From CAIXQW01 sp046049675 (lineage in GTDB: Bacteria > Bacteroidota > Bacteroidia > Chitinophagales > Chitinophagaceae): a DNA stretch of 64,000 nt. The notes beneath the pieces are model-generated. The model saw only the letters and a list, made by a program, of their open reading frames with translations. It searched no databases and was not told the DNA's origin. A program made the translations under genes and the position numbers. Below, one piece after another: positions 17,746 through 27,345 of this stretch. Each line of letters starts with the position of its first letter. Positions within the stretch are counted from its first letter, which is position 1. The DNA lies in NCBI GenBank assembly GCA_046049675.1, contig JBJORA010000041.1, positions 17,423 through 81,422 on the forward strand, given 5' to 3'.

Positions 17746-17753
17746 TACCTTTG
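17746..17753 (+). promoter_or_regulatory. -7 box TACCTTTG, DEAD-box helicase gene
   Basis: An exact TAnnTTTG match with TTGACA at 17719-17724 in the -33 area. It ends 15 nt before the ATG at 17769 and rules out the upstream in-frame TTG, which lies inside the box. Confidence 0.75.
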
Positions 17754-17768
17754 CACAAATTAGATTTA

Positions 17769-19862
17769 ATGACATTTCAAGAACTCGGCTTGCGAGCAGA
17801 GCTTCTACAAGCCGCAGCAGATTTGGGCTTTACAGAGGCGACACCCATACAAGAGCAAGCGATACCGGTACTAGTGAGTGGTACCAAGGACTTTATAGGG
17901 CTAGCGCAAACGGGCACAGGTAAAACGGCTGCATTTGGTTTACCACTATTACAACTCATCAATACTGACAGCAAACTAGCACAAGCACTAGTGATTTGCC
18001 CTACACGCGAACTGTGTATGCAAATCGTGAAAGATCTTGTAAGCTTCAAAAAGCATATACCAGACACATTTGTGGCTGCAGTATATGGTGGCACAAGCAT
18101 TAGTATGCAAATCCGCGATTTGCGTAAAGGCGTACAAATCGTTGTGGCAACACCTGGACGATTAATTGACCTTATTGAGCGTAATGCGATTGACCTCAAC
18201 AATATTAACTACGTTGTATTAGACGAGGCCGACGAAATGCTTAACATGGGCTTTCAGGAGGATATAGAGTTTATTCTTAAGAACACACCAAACCGTAATG
18301 CAACATGGTTGTTTAGTGCAACTATGCCATCAGAAATTCGTAAGGTTAGCAAGCGTTACATGACTGAACCTGTTGAGGTGAGTGTTGGACAGGTTAATAC
18401 TGCTAACGAAAATATTCTACATCAATACTTCACAGTTGCACATCATCATAGATACGAGGCCTTAAAGCGCTTAATTGACTTTAACCCCGGTATGTATGGT
18501 ATTATTTTTACAAAAACGAAAATGGATGCACAAGAGGTTACCGAAAAATTAATTCGTGAAGGTTACGACGTAGATGCATTGCATGGCGACCTAACGCAGC
18601 AACAGCGCGATAAGGTTATGCGTGCGTTTCGTGAAAAATCTTTGCAGTTGCTCATCGCTACCGATGTTGCAGCACGTGGTATTGACGTAAAAGGCATTAC
18701 ACACGTTATCAATTACGAATTACCACAAGATATAGAAGCGTATACACACAGAAGCGGTCGTACGGCACGTGCAGGTACTACGGGCATTTGTATGAGCATT
18801 GTTGGCCCACGTGATGTTAGTAAACTTCGCGATATCGAGCGTATTGCTAAAGCCAAGCTGCATAAGTTAGATGTACCAACTGGTACAGATGCTTGTCGTA
18901 AGCAGTTTTTCTACTTTATGGATAAGGTACACAATACCGATATTAGCCATGGCGAGTACGAAAAATATTTACCTGAATTGCAAGAGCGTTTTGCCGATAT
19001 GGAAAAAGATGAAATTCTACAGCGTGTAGCTGCATTGGAATTTGATCGTTTCTTGAAGTATTACGAAAATGCTGAAGACCTTAATCGTCGCGATCAGAAG
19101 AAAACACGCGAGCGCGATGGCGAACGCAGTGCAGGCGGCGAATCTAGTGGTCGCACTTACGGCGGTGGAAAGTACAAAAAGCTATTCATCAACCTCGGTA
19201 CGCGTGATGGTTTTTACAAAGCAAGCTTCCTGCAATTTGTGCTTGACATGAGCGACTTAAGCAAGGATAGCCTAGGTAAGATAGATATGCGCGACATGTT
19301 TAGCTGGATTGAAATTGAGCCAGCTGTAGCAACTACGATGATTGACTCTCTTGATGGCAAGAGCTTTAAGGGTCGTAAGATTCGCATGAACGATGCCGAC
19401 AGCGGTGGCCCATCTGGCAATCGTGGTGGTGGTCGCTCACGTGAAGGTGGCGAACGCGGTGGCCGTAGCGAAGAGCGCGGTGGCGATCGTTACAGAAGTG
19501 GTGGTGGCGACCGTGGCGGTGATCGCGGTGGCAGCAGATATGGTGATCGCGGTGGTCGCAGTGATGATCGTGGTGGCCGTAGTGATGATCGTGGTCCACG
19601 CAGTTTCGATGACCGTGGCGGTGATCGTCGTCGTACTAGCAGCGACAGCAGAGGTGGCGAGCGCAGAAATGACGCGCCTAAGCCAGAAGGTCCAAATAGG
19701 GCAGAACGTCGTGCTGCAAGTGGCAAAACACAAGATAAAAACGAGAAAATTACTGAGCGCGTAGAAAGTTATAAGCCAAAGCCAACAAAACAAGATGATG
19801 GTTTTGTGCCTAGCTTCGATAAAGAAGTGAAGCGTACTTGGGACGACGATTTAAGTATGTAG
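17769..19862 (+). CDS. DEAD-box RNA helicase with DbpA-like RNA-binding domain and RGG tail
   Basis: ATP-dependent RNA helicase, probably for ribosome assembly or mRNA turnover and cold growth (CsdA/DbpA/RhlE-like). The 697-residue protein has motif I AQTGTGKT (47-53), PTREL, TPGRLID, the DEAD box DEADEMLNMGF (about 152), SATMP, and in domain 2 the lines ATDVAARGIDV and HRSGRTARAG (about 324). Residues 470-550 form a DbpA-type RNA-binding domain (KKLFINLGTRDGFYKASFL). The last ~150 residues are low-complexity, with repeated GGDR, GGRSDDR and RGGDR, followed by a Lys-rich end. Such tails bind RNA and can promote condensates in other proteins. The first ATG after the promoter box was chosen as start. 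Confidence 0.96.
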   Translation: MTFQELGLRAELLQAAADLGFTEATPIQEQAIPVLVSGTKDFIGLAQTGTGKTAAFGLPLLQLINTDSKLAQALVICPTRELCMQIVKDLVSFKKHIPDTFVAAVYGGTSISMQIRDLRKGVQIVVATPGRLIDLIERNAIDLNNINYVVLDEADEMLNMGFQEDIEFILKNTPNRNATWLFSATMPSEIRKVSKRYMTEPVEVSVGQVNTANENILHQYFTVAHHHRYEALKRLIDFNPGMYGIIFTKTKMDAQEVTEKLIREGYDVDALHGDLTQQQRDKVMRAFREKSLQLLIATDVAARGIDVKGITHVINYELPQDIEAYTHRSGRTARAGTTGICMSIVGPRDVSKLRDIERIAKAKLHKLDVPTGTDACRKQFFYFMDKVHNTDISHGEYEKYLPELQERFADMEKDEILQRVAALEFDRFLKYYENAEDLNRRDQKKTRERDGERSAGGESSGRTYGGGKYKKLFINLGTRDGFYKASFLQFVLDMSDLSKDSLGKIDMRDMFSWIEIEPAVATTMIDSLDGKSFKGRKIRMNDADSGGPSGNRGGGRSREGGERGGRSEERGGDRYRSGGGDRGGDRGGSRYGDRGGRSDDRGGRSDDRGPRSFDDRGGDRRRTSSDSRGGERRNDAPKPEGPNRAERRAASGKTQDKNEKITERVESYKPKPTKQDDGFVPSFDKEVKRTWDDDLSM

Positions 19863-19925
19863 GCTGCAAATAATCGCAGTCAGTACTGTGTTGCTATATA
19901 GCAACGAATTATAAAATAGTATTTA

Positions 19926-19960
19926 ATTAGCCCTATGCTGTGCGTAGGGTTAATTTTTTA
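19926..19960 (+). terminator. Intrinsic terminator after the helicase gene
   Basis: TTAGCCCTA and TAGGGTTAA form a 9-bp stem (one G-U) around a 9-nt loop, followed by a run of six T. Confidence 0.8.
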
Positions 19961-20110
19961 TTGCTAAACACCTAATTACTGTGCACAAAGATCTTTAGAT
20001 GGTAGAAAATTTTAGCGTTGCTGCAGTATTGCTACGATTTAAAATTTCACAAGTCCTTTATGAAAGTACGTTAGCCGCGTTATTACTGAGTAAATGCAAT
20101 TTCCAGGCTG

Positions 20111-20881
20111 CTACTTTTGATATCGTTTGTCATATACACTTGGGTTCAATACTTTTTCTAAGTCGCCAAGTTTAAGTAGGTCTTCAATGGTTTTTTGAAT
20201 GCATTCTCTCGTCAGTTCCTTCACAAACAAGTCAGGTGGTGTTTGATAAAGTCCTGCTAGATTTTGGCCAGTTTTACTATCTTCTCTAATTGCTGTTTCT
20301 AAGTAATTATAGGTCCAGATGTTAAGTCCGTAGTGCCGTCCGTCTTCTAAGTCAACGCTAATGTTGCAAAAATCGTTGTCAATATTCCAGGTATTTGGAT
20401 CAACTTCTTCAAATTCCAACCACAACTTAAATTGGGTGTTTTCTGTTTTTCGGACTTTAATTTTACTGTAAAGCCTTTGCAATTCTTTATTATCTGACCA
20501 ACCGTAACTCTCCTTCATTGCAATAATTAGAAAGTCCCGTGCTTCATTCACTGAATTTGCCAGACCTGTAACGGATGCATTGCTCCAAGGGCTTTCACTT
20601 TCAGACATTTTGTATGCGAACTGAAATTTATTGTCACCCAAACTATCTACTGCAACAAACCAAGCATCTTCGAAATCATCTGCTGGTTGAATTAGCAGTC
20701 TATTACGAGAAGTCAATCCAAAAAGCGTAGAGTGTTTAAAAGTGTCATTAACCATGCCAATAAATTCGAGCATTGCGACACCAATCTTATTCTCGATCAA
20801 AGTTGAGTTCTCACTTGTCAAATCCTCATAGTATTCTTCAAGTGTCTTGCTATTTTGCGTTGAACTACTAACTATCGGCAT
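20111..20881 (-). CDS. Hypothetical protein (orphan)
   Basis: A 256-residue soluble, acidic protein with no signal peptide or membrane segment; I do not recognise it. The N-terminus has a Glu-rich helix (KTLEEYYEDLTSEN), the middle is alternating beta and polar (RLLIQPADDFEDAWFVAVD), and the C-terminus reads HYGLNIWTYNYLETAI, then TPPDLFVKELTREC and a Leu-rich helix. Overall it resembles stand-alone bacterial proteins of unknown function found in accessory regions, sometimes immunity-like, but nothing specific supports that. It is flanked by core genes and has no clear promoter box or mobile element. Codon use is closer to the AT-rich island genes than to the metabolic genes, hinting at acquisition. 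Confidence 0.75.
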   Translation of the reverse strand: MPIVSSSTQNSKTLEEYYEDLTSENSTLIENKIGVAMLEFIGMVNDTFKHSTLFGLTSRNRLLIQPADDFEDAWFVAVDSLGDNKFQFAYKMSESESPWSNASVTGLANSVNEARDFLIIAMKESYGWSDNKELQRLYSKIKVRKTENTQFKLWLEFEEVDPNTWNIDNDFCNISVDLEDGRHYGLNIWTYNYLETAIREDSKTGQNLAGLYQTPPDLFVKELTRECIQKTIEDLLKLGDLEKVLNPSVYDKRYQK

Positions 20882-20945
20882 ACTATCAGTTGAAAATTAG
20901 CCATAGCAACTTTGCTAGCAGTTTCCCAACTCTGCTTAGAAAAGC

Positions 20946-23855
20946 CTATTGCACTTGCAACTTCAGAACTTGTGTACCGCCAGTTGTATTAACTACAACA
21001 TGGTAGATACCCGTGCTAAGACCATTAATCGTAGCATCTAAACTTAACTCGTGGTAGCCTTGCTCTAAGTTGCCATTAAACACATTGCCAATTACTTTAC
21101 CAGTCATATCTATCACATTGATATTCGCGTCAGTATTTTGCGTCATTTCAATGAATAGAGTACTGTGCGCAGTTGCAGGATTTGGTGCAATAGCAATATT
21201 GCTAATAGTAGCTGCTGTAGGCTTTATGCTATTGATAACGCTAGCGTTAAACTTCTGATCGGTGTATACTCTGTAGCCACCTGGCTCTAAAGACACAGAA
21301 AGGCTGTTGTTAGTAATATTTACACTATCAGTACCAAAGTAATTGTAGTACCAGCCATTTGTAGGGAAGCCCATTGTAACCGTTTGTGAAGTAACATTAA
21401 AGTTACTAGCCGCAGAAACTTTTACGTCAGTGCCATTCAATACAAGTTTCTTCACCAAGCTACTGCCTAAATCTGTACCTGTTGTAACTGTTTCGTTTAC
21501 AAATGTAGCTGGGCGCAATGCACGCAATTCATTTAAACCTTTTACAACATTATAGATATTCTTGCGATTGCTTTGCGTAAAGTAGTTCCACTTAATTGGC
21601 TTAGGATCTAAGCGACATTGCGGATCGTAAGTATTTGTGCCAGGGCAATAGTTGATGCCATAATCATATCCTAATTCACCGAATTGCCATATCATTTTTG
21701 GACCAGGAATTAGCAGAAACATAGGATACATGGCTTGCATACGCGTTAGTGCCACATTTAGATTACGCGGATTATGATTAGATTGGTTTGATTGATTACC
21801 GTATTGCACTGTGTTATAAATTACGCGCTCTTCATCGTGGCTTTCAGCATACGCCATTAGGCCCATGCTAGTATAGCCAGGTCTGTTTTTGTGATAAGCG
21901 CGATCAAGATTATTGCCGCCATTACCCTCAACGCAATTGCTGTATTCGTCTGTAGCCTTGCCCCATAGCATCATGCCATAGTTGTTGTAGACACTTTCTT
22001 CGGCATCTACGCCTAGAAACTCTAAAATGCAATACGTTCCAGGGCCATAAACCATCATACTATCATAGTAATCTTTCCAAATATTAACACGGCTCTGATC
22101 GTAGTTGCTCCATAGGCCAACGTTGCTACCAGTGTTTGTTTGCGTAAAGCCTTTTGCAAGATCCCAACGGAAGCCATCTAATTTGTACTCTTGTAACCAA
22201 TGTTTCATAAAGCGACGTACAAAATATTTAGTTGCTTGGCTTTCGTGGTTAAAGTCGTTAAATACATTAAATGGGTGAGTCGCATCAGGATTCAACCATG
22301 GATTGTCTACTGCAGGCTTGCTTTGTGCATTATTCCAATAGAGCTGCGCAAACGGATTTACACCAGTACATTGATTAAGTACGGCATCTAGCACAACTGC
22401 GATGCCTTTGCTATGCGCCAAATCAATAAAGCGCTTTAGATCGTTCTTTGGACCATAGTATTTATCTGGTGCCATAAAGAAGTTAGGATTGTAACCCCAA
22501 CTGTTATTGCCGCCAAATTCTGTAAATGGCATAAGTTCAATACAATTGATACCCATATTCTTCAGGTAGTTAAGTGTATCTGAAAGTGTATTCCAATCGT
22601 GCGTAAGTAAATAATCACGCAATAAGATTTCGTACGTTATAAGGTTGCGCTTGTCTGGTCTTGTATAGCCTGTGGTTGTCCATGCATAACTAGGCGCTGC
22701 AGTTTGAAATGTACCAACAATACCACTTTGGCCTGCTGGATATGATGGCAAATTAGGGTAGGTTGCACTTGTAATGTACTGATCATCCCATGGATCTAAA
22801 ATTAATTCTGTGTAAGGGTCAGTTGTTGTGATAATACCATCTACAATGTATTGAAACTTGTTAAGTGCGCCAGGTGTAAGACCAGTAAGTGTAATCCAAT
22901 GGCGAAGACTATCTGGTGTACGATTCATAATATAGTTGCAGCTGCTCTGCCAATTACTAAAGCTACCGTTGACAACTACGTATTCTTTCTTTGGTGCATA
23001 AAGTACTAGTGTAACGCTTGTATCGCCAGGTAGATAGTTAATGCCATCTTCCATGCCAGCAGGCAGTGGTGCAAATGTTACATTGCCTCCGCTAACAAAA
23101 AAGTTCAAGCTATCTTCTACGGTAGTGCTGCCATCTGTAGCTACTACTTTAATTGTATTGTTGCAACCTTGTGTAATTGTAGGGCTTGCTGCAAAACTTG
23201 TTGTGTTGGTTCCTGTGCCGATGTTTACACCATTCAAGAATAGATTAATTGTAGCATTTAAGCTAGTTGCTGCTTCAATATTTAATGATTGACCTAGAGT
23301 AACATTTACTGGCTCAGCCCAAGGAATATAGCGTGGCTCTGTAGGCGGCGCCGTAAACTTAACTTGTAGGTTATTTGTAGTGTCAACAGGTATATACATA
23401 TCGCCGCCATTGCTATTGCGTTGTACTTTAGTACCAGCACCATTTCTAAATAGGATAGCAATGCGTACAATTTTTTCTGCATTATTAGTAATACCAAAAT
23501 AAGTGCGCAAGTTTGCTGGCAAAGTAAAACTCCATTGGTTATTACCTAAGGATGTAGCTTGGTATGTACTATTTGTGCCCGGCCATGTTGTAAGTACGTA
23601 CTTCCAATCAGTAGGGCCTGTACTTAGGTTTGTTATAGCACCAAGATGCAAGTAAACGTCTGTTACTGGTGTATGGTTGAATAAACCTTGGTTGCCTTTA
23701 TTAGCATCCATCGTAATTACAACCGAGTTGGCATTTATTTCTTTCAAAAATGCCGGACTAGTAGCTAGCAAGTTTTGTGCATTTGCAGCTGGTATGCCCA
23801 GGCAAAGTACAATTAGGATTAAATAAGCTTTGATCAATACTGCACACTTTTTCAT
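20946..23855 (-). CDS. Secreted GH13 (alpha-amylase family) enzyme with T9SS sorting domain
   Basis: Extracellular glycoside hydrolase or transferase acting on alpha-glucans such as starch or glycogen. The 969-residue protein has a signal peptide (ends AANA), two N-terminal beta-sandwich domains (the second CBM48-like, KKEYVVVNGSFSNWQ), and a GH13 barrel: substrate lines WGYNPNFFMAP and VVLDAVLNQ, nucleophile Asp in GFRWDLAKGF (about 563), acid/base Glu in CILEFLG (about 611) and the third Asp in ESHDEERV (about 672). A small beta domain follows. The last ~80 residues are a type A sorting domain starting PNPATA, with GLSTGIYHVVV, directing export by T9SS. The ATG at 23855 was chosen; the further-out TTG overlaps the promoter box. 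Confidence 0.95.
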   Translation of the reverse strand: MKKCAVLIKAYLILIVLCLGIPAANAQNLLATSPAFLKEINANSVVITMDANKGNQGLFNHTPVTDVYLHLGAITNLSTGPTDWKYVLTTWPGTNSTYQATSLGNNQWSFTLPANLRTYFGITNNAEKIVRIAILFRNGAGTKVQRNSNGGDMYIPVDTTNNLQVKFTAPPTEPRYIPWAEPVNVTLGQSLNIEAATSLNATINLFLNGVNIGTGTNTTSFAASPTITQGCNNTIKVVATDGSTTVEDSLNFFVSGGNVTFAPLPAGMEDGINYLPGDTSVTLVLYAPKKEYVVVNGSFSNWQSSCNYIMNRTPDSLRHWITLTGLTPGALNKFQYIVDGIITTTDPYTELILDPWDDQYITSATYPNLPSYPAGQSGIVGTFQTAAPSYAWTTTGYTRPDKRNLITYEILLRDYLLTHDWNTLSDTLNYLKNMGINCIELMPFTEFGGNNSWGYNPNFFMAPDKYYGPKNDLKRFIDLAHSKGIAVVLDAVLNQCTGVNPFAQLYWNNAQSKPAVDNPWLNPDATHPFNVFNDFNHESQATKYFVRRFMKHWLQEYKLDGFRWDLAKGFTQTNTGSNVGLWSNYDQSRVNIWKDYYDSMMVYGPGTYCILEFLGVDAEESVYNNYGMMLWGKATDEYSNCVEGNGGNNLDRAYHKNRPGYTSMGLMAYAESHDEERVIYNTVQYGNQSNQSNHNPRNLNVALTRMQAMYPMFLLIPGPKMIWQFGELGYDYGINYCPGTNTYDPQCRLDPKPIKWNYFTQSNRKNIYNVVKGLNELRALRPATFVNETVTTGTDLGSSLVKKLVLNGTDVKVSAASNFNVTSQTVTMGFPTNGWYYNYFGTDSVNITNNSLSVSLEPGGYRVYTDQKFNASVINSIKPTAATISNIAIAPNPATAHSTLFIEMTQNTDANINVIDMTGKVIGNVFNGNLEQGYHELSLDATINGLSTGIYHVVVNTTGGTQVLKLQVQ

Positions 23856-23879
23856 TCTGAATATCTCTATTTTGCTAAG

Positions 23880-23887
23880 CAAATATA
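23880..23887 (-). promoter_or_regulatory. -7 box TATATTTG, GH13 gene
   Basis: An exact TAnnTTTG match ending 24 nt before the ATG at 23855. Confidence 0.6.
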
Positions 23888-24053
23888 ATTAATTTCACGG
23901 TGCTTAGTGTCATTTTTACAATAAGAAAGTCACACTTTGTCAAGAATACGCCGCTTTTACGGATCTAGCAATTGAGCCTGACCATCTTGCAACCTAACAT
24001 TTGCAATGGTATTTGCTTTTGTACTCAAGCCTTTTAAGCTAATTTGCATACCA

Positions 24054-24860
24054 ATGACGTTTGGCGTACACATAAAAGCTCTCCTACAGCTAAAAATCAC
24101 TTTTCATAGTTTATTGCTTATTGCACTCTTGTTGAATTCAGCTACTGGTACCGCACAAGCAATTAGAAACTATACTACAAATGCAAACCTATGGCTGATG
24201 TATAGTGGCGAGCATGGCTTGTCAAAAAAGTGGGGATTGCACTTAGAAGCACAACCGCGACGTGCCAAGCTAGGTTTATCTACGCAACAAACGTTGTTGA
24301 GATTTGGATTAAATTACTATTGCAATCCAAGTGTTTTTGTGACACTTGGTTATGCCTATGTAGATACACATCCGTATGGTGAATTTGCAGTTGCTGCTAA
24401 ATTTCCAGAGCATCGCATTTACGAGCAATTGCAGTACAAGAGCGCAATAGGCTCCACAGAATTAATTCATCGTTGGCGCTTAGAACAGCGTTTTTTATAT
24501 AATCCCACATTACAAGCAGATAGCACATGGCAAGCATCGCAAACACCAACGTATTACCATCGTCTTCGCTATATGCATCGTACAAATTTTCCTTTCTTAA
24601 AGAAGGGTAGGCCTACCAATTACTATGCGTTCGCAAGCGATGAGGTCTTTGTCAATTTTGGTAAGAACACAAAGTTTAACCTGCTTGATCAGAATAGATT
24701 GATGCTTGGATTTGGCTATAAAGTTTCCAAAGCTTTTAAGTTGGAATTTGCTTACCTAAACCACCACTTGTTTAAAAGCGATGGCATTAGGGTAGAAAAT
24801 AATCACACCTTACTAATAGCATTAACAAGTAACGCCAATTTTTATAAAGCGCGCAGATAG
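24054..24860 (+). CDS. DUF2490 outer membrane beta-barrel protein
   Basis: Predicted outer membrane barrel of 268 residues. After a signal peptide (FHSLLLIALLLNSATGTAQA) come alternating amphipathic strands typical of DUF2490: NANLWLMYSGEHGLSKKWGL, a first strand pair LHLEAQPRRA, LLRFGLNYY, then HRWRLEQRFL and a final strand ending TLLIALTSNANF. The function of the family is unknown. An in-frame ATG at 24006 would give an implausibly long 52-residue leader, and it lies 2 nt behind a TTTG box (TAACATTTG), so 24054 is preferred, though not certain. The gene is divergent from the GH13 gene; no functional link is shown. Confidence 0.78.
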   Translation: MTFGVHIKALLQLKITFHSLLLIALLLNSATGTAQAIRNYTTNANLWLMYSGEHGLSKKWGLHLEAQPRRAKLGLSTQQTLLRFGLNYYCNPSVFVTLGYAYVDTHPYGEFAVAAKFPEHRIYEQLQYKSAIGSTELIHRWRLEQRFLYNPTLQADSTWQASQTPTYYHRLRYMHRTNFPFLKKGRPTNYYAFASDEVFVNFGKNTKFNLLDQNRLMLGFGYKVSKAFKLEFAYLNHHLFKSDGIRVENNHTLLIALTSNANFYKARR

Positions 24861-24923
24861 TTTTATTTGAAGCAAACAGGGTGGGTAGTGTATTGAAACC
24901 TTTTTCTTTACAAACGTAATATC

Positions 24924-24954
24924 AAAAAAAAGAGACTCAGTTTCCCAAGTCTCT
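24924..24954 (-). terminator. Intrinsic terminator after aconitase gene
   Basis: Read on the minus strand, AGAGACT and AGTCTCT form a 7-bp stem around a ~10-nt loop, followed by T7. It lies 26 bp downstream of the aconitase stop. Confidence 0.85.
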
Positions 24955-24979
24955 CCAAATGAAGTTTTTTTAATTGCGA

Positions 24980-27244
24980 TTAAGCCACGCTTGCTCTAAT
25001 AATATTAAGCGCTCCACCTGCCTTAAACCAATCAATTTGCTGAGCGTTATAACTATGCTTTACTTGAATAGTTTCGCTGCTACCGTCAGCATGATTTAGC
25101 ACTAATTGCAAATTCTTGCCTGGCTCCATAGCTTGTAAGCCTTCGATTTCAAAAGTATCATCCTCTTGAATCTTGTCGTAGTCGGCTTTGTTATCAAATG
25201 TAAGCGCTAGCATACCTTGCTTCTTAAGGTTTGTTTCGTGGATACGTGCAAAGCTCTTTACAAGTACAGCGCGTACACCTAGGTGGCGCGGCTCCATTGC
25301 TGCATGCTCGCGGCTACTACCTTCGCCATAGTTTTCATCACCAACAACTAAAGTGCCAATGCCAGCAGCTTTGTAAGCACGCTGCGTTGCAGGTACTGGG
25401 CCGTATTCGCCACTTAATTGGTTTTTGATATTATCTGTTTTATCGTTGAATGCATTTACCGCACCAATCAACATATTGTTGCTAATATTATCTAGATGTC
25501 CTCTAAACTTTAGCCATGGACCTGCCATACTAATATGGTCTGTCGTGCACTTGCCTTTTGCTTTAATAAGCAATTTTAGCCCTTTTAGATCCACACCTTC
25601 CCATGCAGCAAATGGGTCAAGTAGTTGCAAACGCTTGCTGTCTGGAGCAACAAGCACTTGAACGCCTGTGCCATCCTCAGCCGGCGCTTGGTAGCCTGCA
25701 TCTTCTACAGCAAAACCTTTGCTAGGCAACTCGTCGCCACTAGGAGCATCAAGCTTTACTTGCTCACCATTAGCATTTGTAAGTGTATCTGTTAATGGAT
25801 TAAATGTCAAATCGCCTGCAACTGCCAAAGCCGTTACTAATTCTGGACTTGCAACAAAAGCATATGTATTTGGATTGCCATCAGCACGTTTTGCAAAGTT
25901 GCGATTGAAGCTATGGACAATGGTATTTTTTTCTTGCTTTTCTGCACCCATACGATCCCACATACCTATGCAAGGGCCACATGCATTAGCAAATACTGTT
26001 GCGCCGATGCTGTCGTACAATTCAAGGAAACCATCGCGCTCAATTGTATAACGTACTTGTTCGCTACCAGGTGTAATTGTAAACTCGCTCTTGGTTTTTA
26101 GACCTTTATCTTTTAGTTGTTTAACAACACTTACACTTCGGCTAATATCCTCGTAACTACTGTTTGTGCAACTACCTATCAATCCCACTTCAATTTTTGT
26201 AGGCCAACCGTTTGCAGCTGCTACTTCCTTCATTTTGCTGATTGGAGTAGCTAAATCTGGCGTAAAAGGACCGTTTAAATGCGGCTCTAATTCGCTTAGG
26301 TTGATTTCGTAAACTTCGTCAAAGTATTTTTCTGGATTTGCGTAAACTTCTGCATCGCCTGTCAAGTGCTCGGCTATAGCATCAGCAAGGGCAGCCACAT
26401 CAGCACGGCCTGTACTTTGTAAGTAACGCGCCATGCTGGCATCGTAACCAAATGTGCTGGTTGTTGCGCCTATTTCAGCACCCATATTACAGATAGTGCC
26501 TTTACCTGTGCAACTTAAGCTTGTAGCACCTTCTCCAAAATACTCCACAATAGCATTTGTACCGCCTTTTACTGTAAGAATACCAGCAACTTTTAGAATC
26601 ACATCTTTTGCACTTGCCCAACCGTTGAGTTTGCCCGTAAGTTTAATACCAATAAGCTTTGGCATTAATAGCTCCCAAGGTAAACCAGCCATCACATCGC
26701 ATGCATCAGCACCACCTACACCAATCGCTACCATGCCTAGGCCGCCTGCGTTTACGGTGTGGCTATCTGTACCAATCATCATACCACCTGGGAATGCATA
26801 GTTTTCTAGCACTACTTGGTGAATGATACCAGCACCAGGCTTCCAAAAACCGATACCGTATTTATTACTTACCGAAGCAAGAAAATCGTATACTTCTTTG
26901 CTTTCTGAGTTTGCAACTTCTAAATCTTTATTGGCGTTAATTTTAGCTGTAATAAGGTGATCGCAATGCACGGTACTTGGAACCGCTACCGACGGACGAC
27001 CAGCTTGCATAAACTGAAGCAAAGCCATTTGCGCTGTAGCATCTTGCATCGCAACGCGGTCTGGGTTAAAGTCTACATAGTCGCCAAGACGTGCATAAGC
27101 CTTTAGCGCCATGCCTTTATCAAGGTGAGCATATAAAATTTTCTCAGCTAATGTAAGTGGTTTGCCAAGGGCTGTTCGTGCCGCAGCAACCCTATCAGGA
27201 AATTTGCTGTACACCTCTTTAATCATTGCAATATCAAACGCCAT
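24980..27244 (-). CDS. Aconitate hydratase
   Basis: Iron-sulfur enzyme of the TCA cycle converting citrate to isocitrate through cis-aconitate. The 754-residue length matches the mitochondrial-type aconitase found in Bacteroidota. The [4Fe-4S] cysteines are in IGSCTNSSYEDISRS and ANACGPCIGMW. Other signatures are DSHTVNAGGLGMVAIGVGGAD and, in the swivel domain, GEGSSREHAAMEPRHLG. The start at 27244 (MAFDIAMIKEVY) was chosen because upstream codons extend into the promoter region. The gene has its own -7 variant and terminator, so it is monocistronic. Confidence 0.97.
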   Translation of the reverse strand: MAFDIAMIKEVYSKFPDRVAAARTALGKPLTLAEKILYAHLDKGMALKAYARLGDYVDFNPDRVAMQDATAQMALLQFMQAGRPSVAVPSTVHCDHLITAKINANKDLEVANSESKEVYDFLASVSNKYGIGFWKPGAGIIHQVVLENYAFPGGMMIGTDSHTVNAGGLGMVAIGVGGADACDVMAGLPWELLMPKLIGIKLTGKLNGWASAKDVILKVAGILTVKGGTNAIVEYFGEGATSLSCTGKGTICNMGAEIGATTSTFGYDASMARYLQSTGRADVAALADAIAEHLTGDAEVYANPEKYFDEVYEINLSELEPHLNGPFTPDLATPISKMKEVAAANGWPTKIEVGLIGSCTNSSYEDISRSVSVVKQLKDKGLKTKSEFTITPGSEQVRYTIERDGFLELYDSIGATVFANACGPCIGMWDRMGAEKQEKNTIVHSFNRNFAKRADGNPNTYAFVASPELVTALAVAGDLTFNPLTDTLTNANGEQVKLDAPSGDELPSKGFAVEDAGYQAPAEDGTGVQVLVAPDSKRLQLLDPFAAWEGVDLKGLKLLIKAKGKCTTDHISMAGPWLKFRGHLDNISNNMLIGAVNAFNDKTDNIKNQLSGEYGPVPATQRAYKAAGIGTLVVGDENYGEGSSREHAAMEPRHLGVRAVLVKSFARIHETNLKKQGMLALTFDNKADYDKIQEDDTFEIEGLQAMEPGKNLQLVLNHADGSSETIQVKHSYNAQQIDWFKAGGALNIIRASVA

Positions 27245-27263
27245 AACAATAAAATTTGTGGCG

Positions 27264-27271
27264 CGAAGGTA
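27264..27271 (-). promoter_or_regulatory. -7 variant TACCTTCG, aconitase gene
   Basis: One base off TAnnTTTG (C for T at the sixth position of the box), 19 nt before the ATG at 27244. The same octamer precedes tRNA-Met at 63565. Confidence 0.5.
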
Positions 27272-27345
27272 AGGAATTTTGCTTAATGCTTTTGCAGATG
27301 TTTGCCGCACTTTTTCACGCTACAAAATGCGCAATGATTGCCAAT

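Noticed and set aside
19366..19793. His-, Ala- or Thr-rich antisense ORFs in the helicase tail
   Set aside because: They are mirror images of the repetitive RGG coding DNA in other frames and carry no promoter or independent coding signal.
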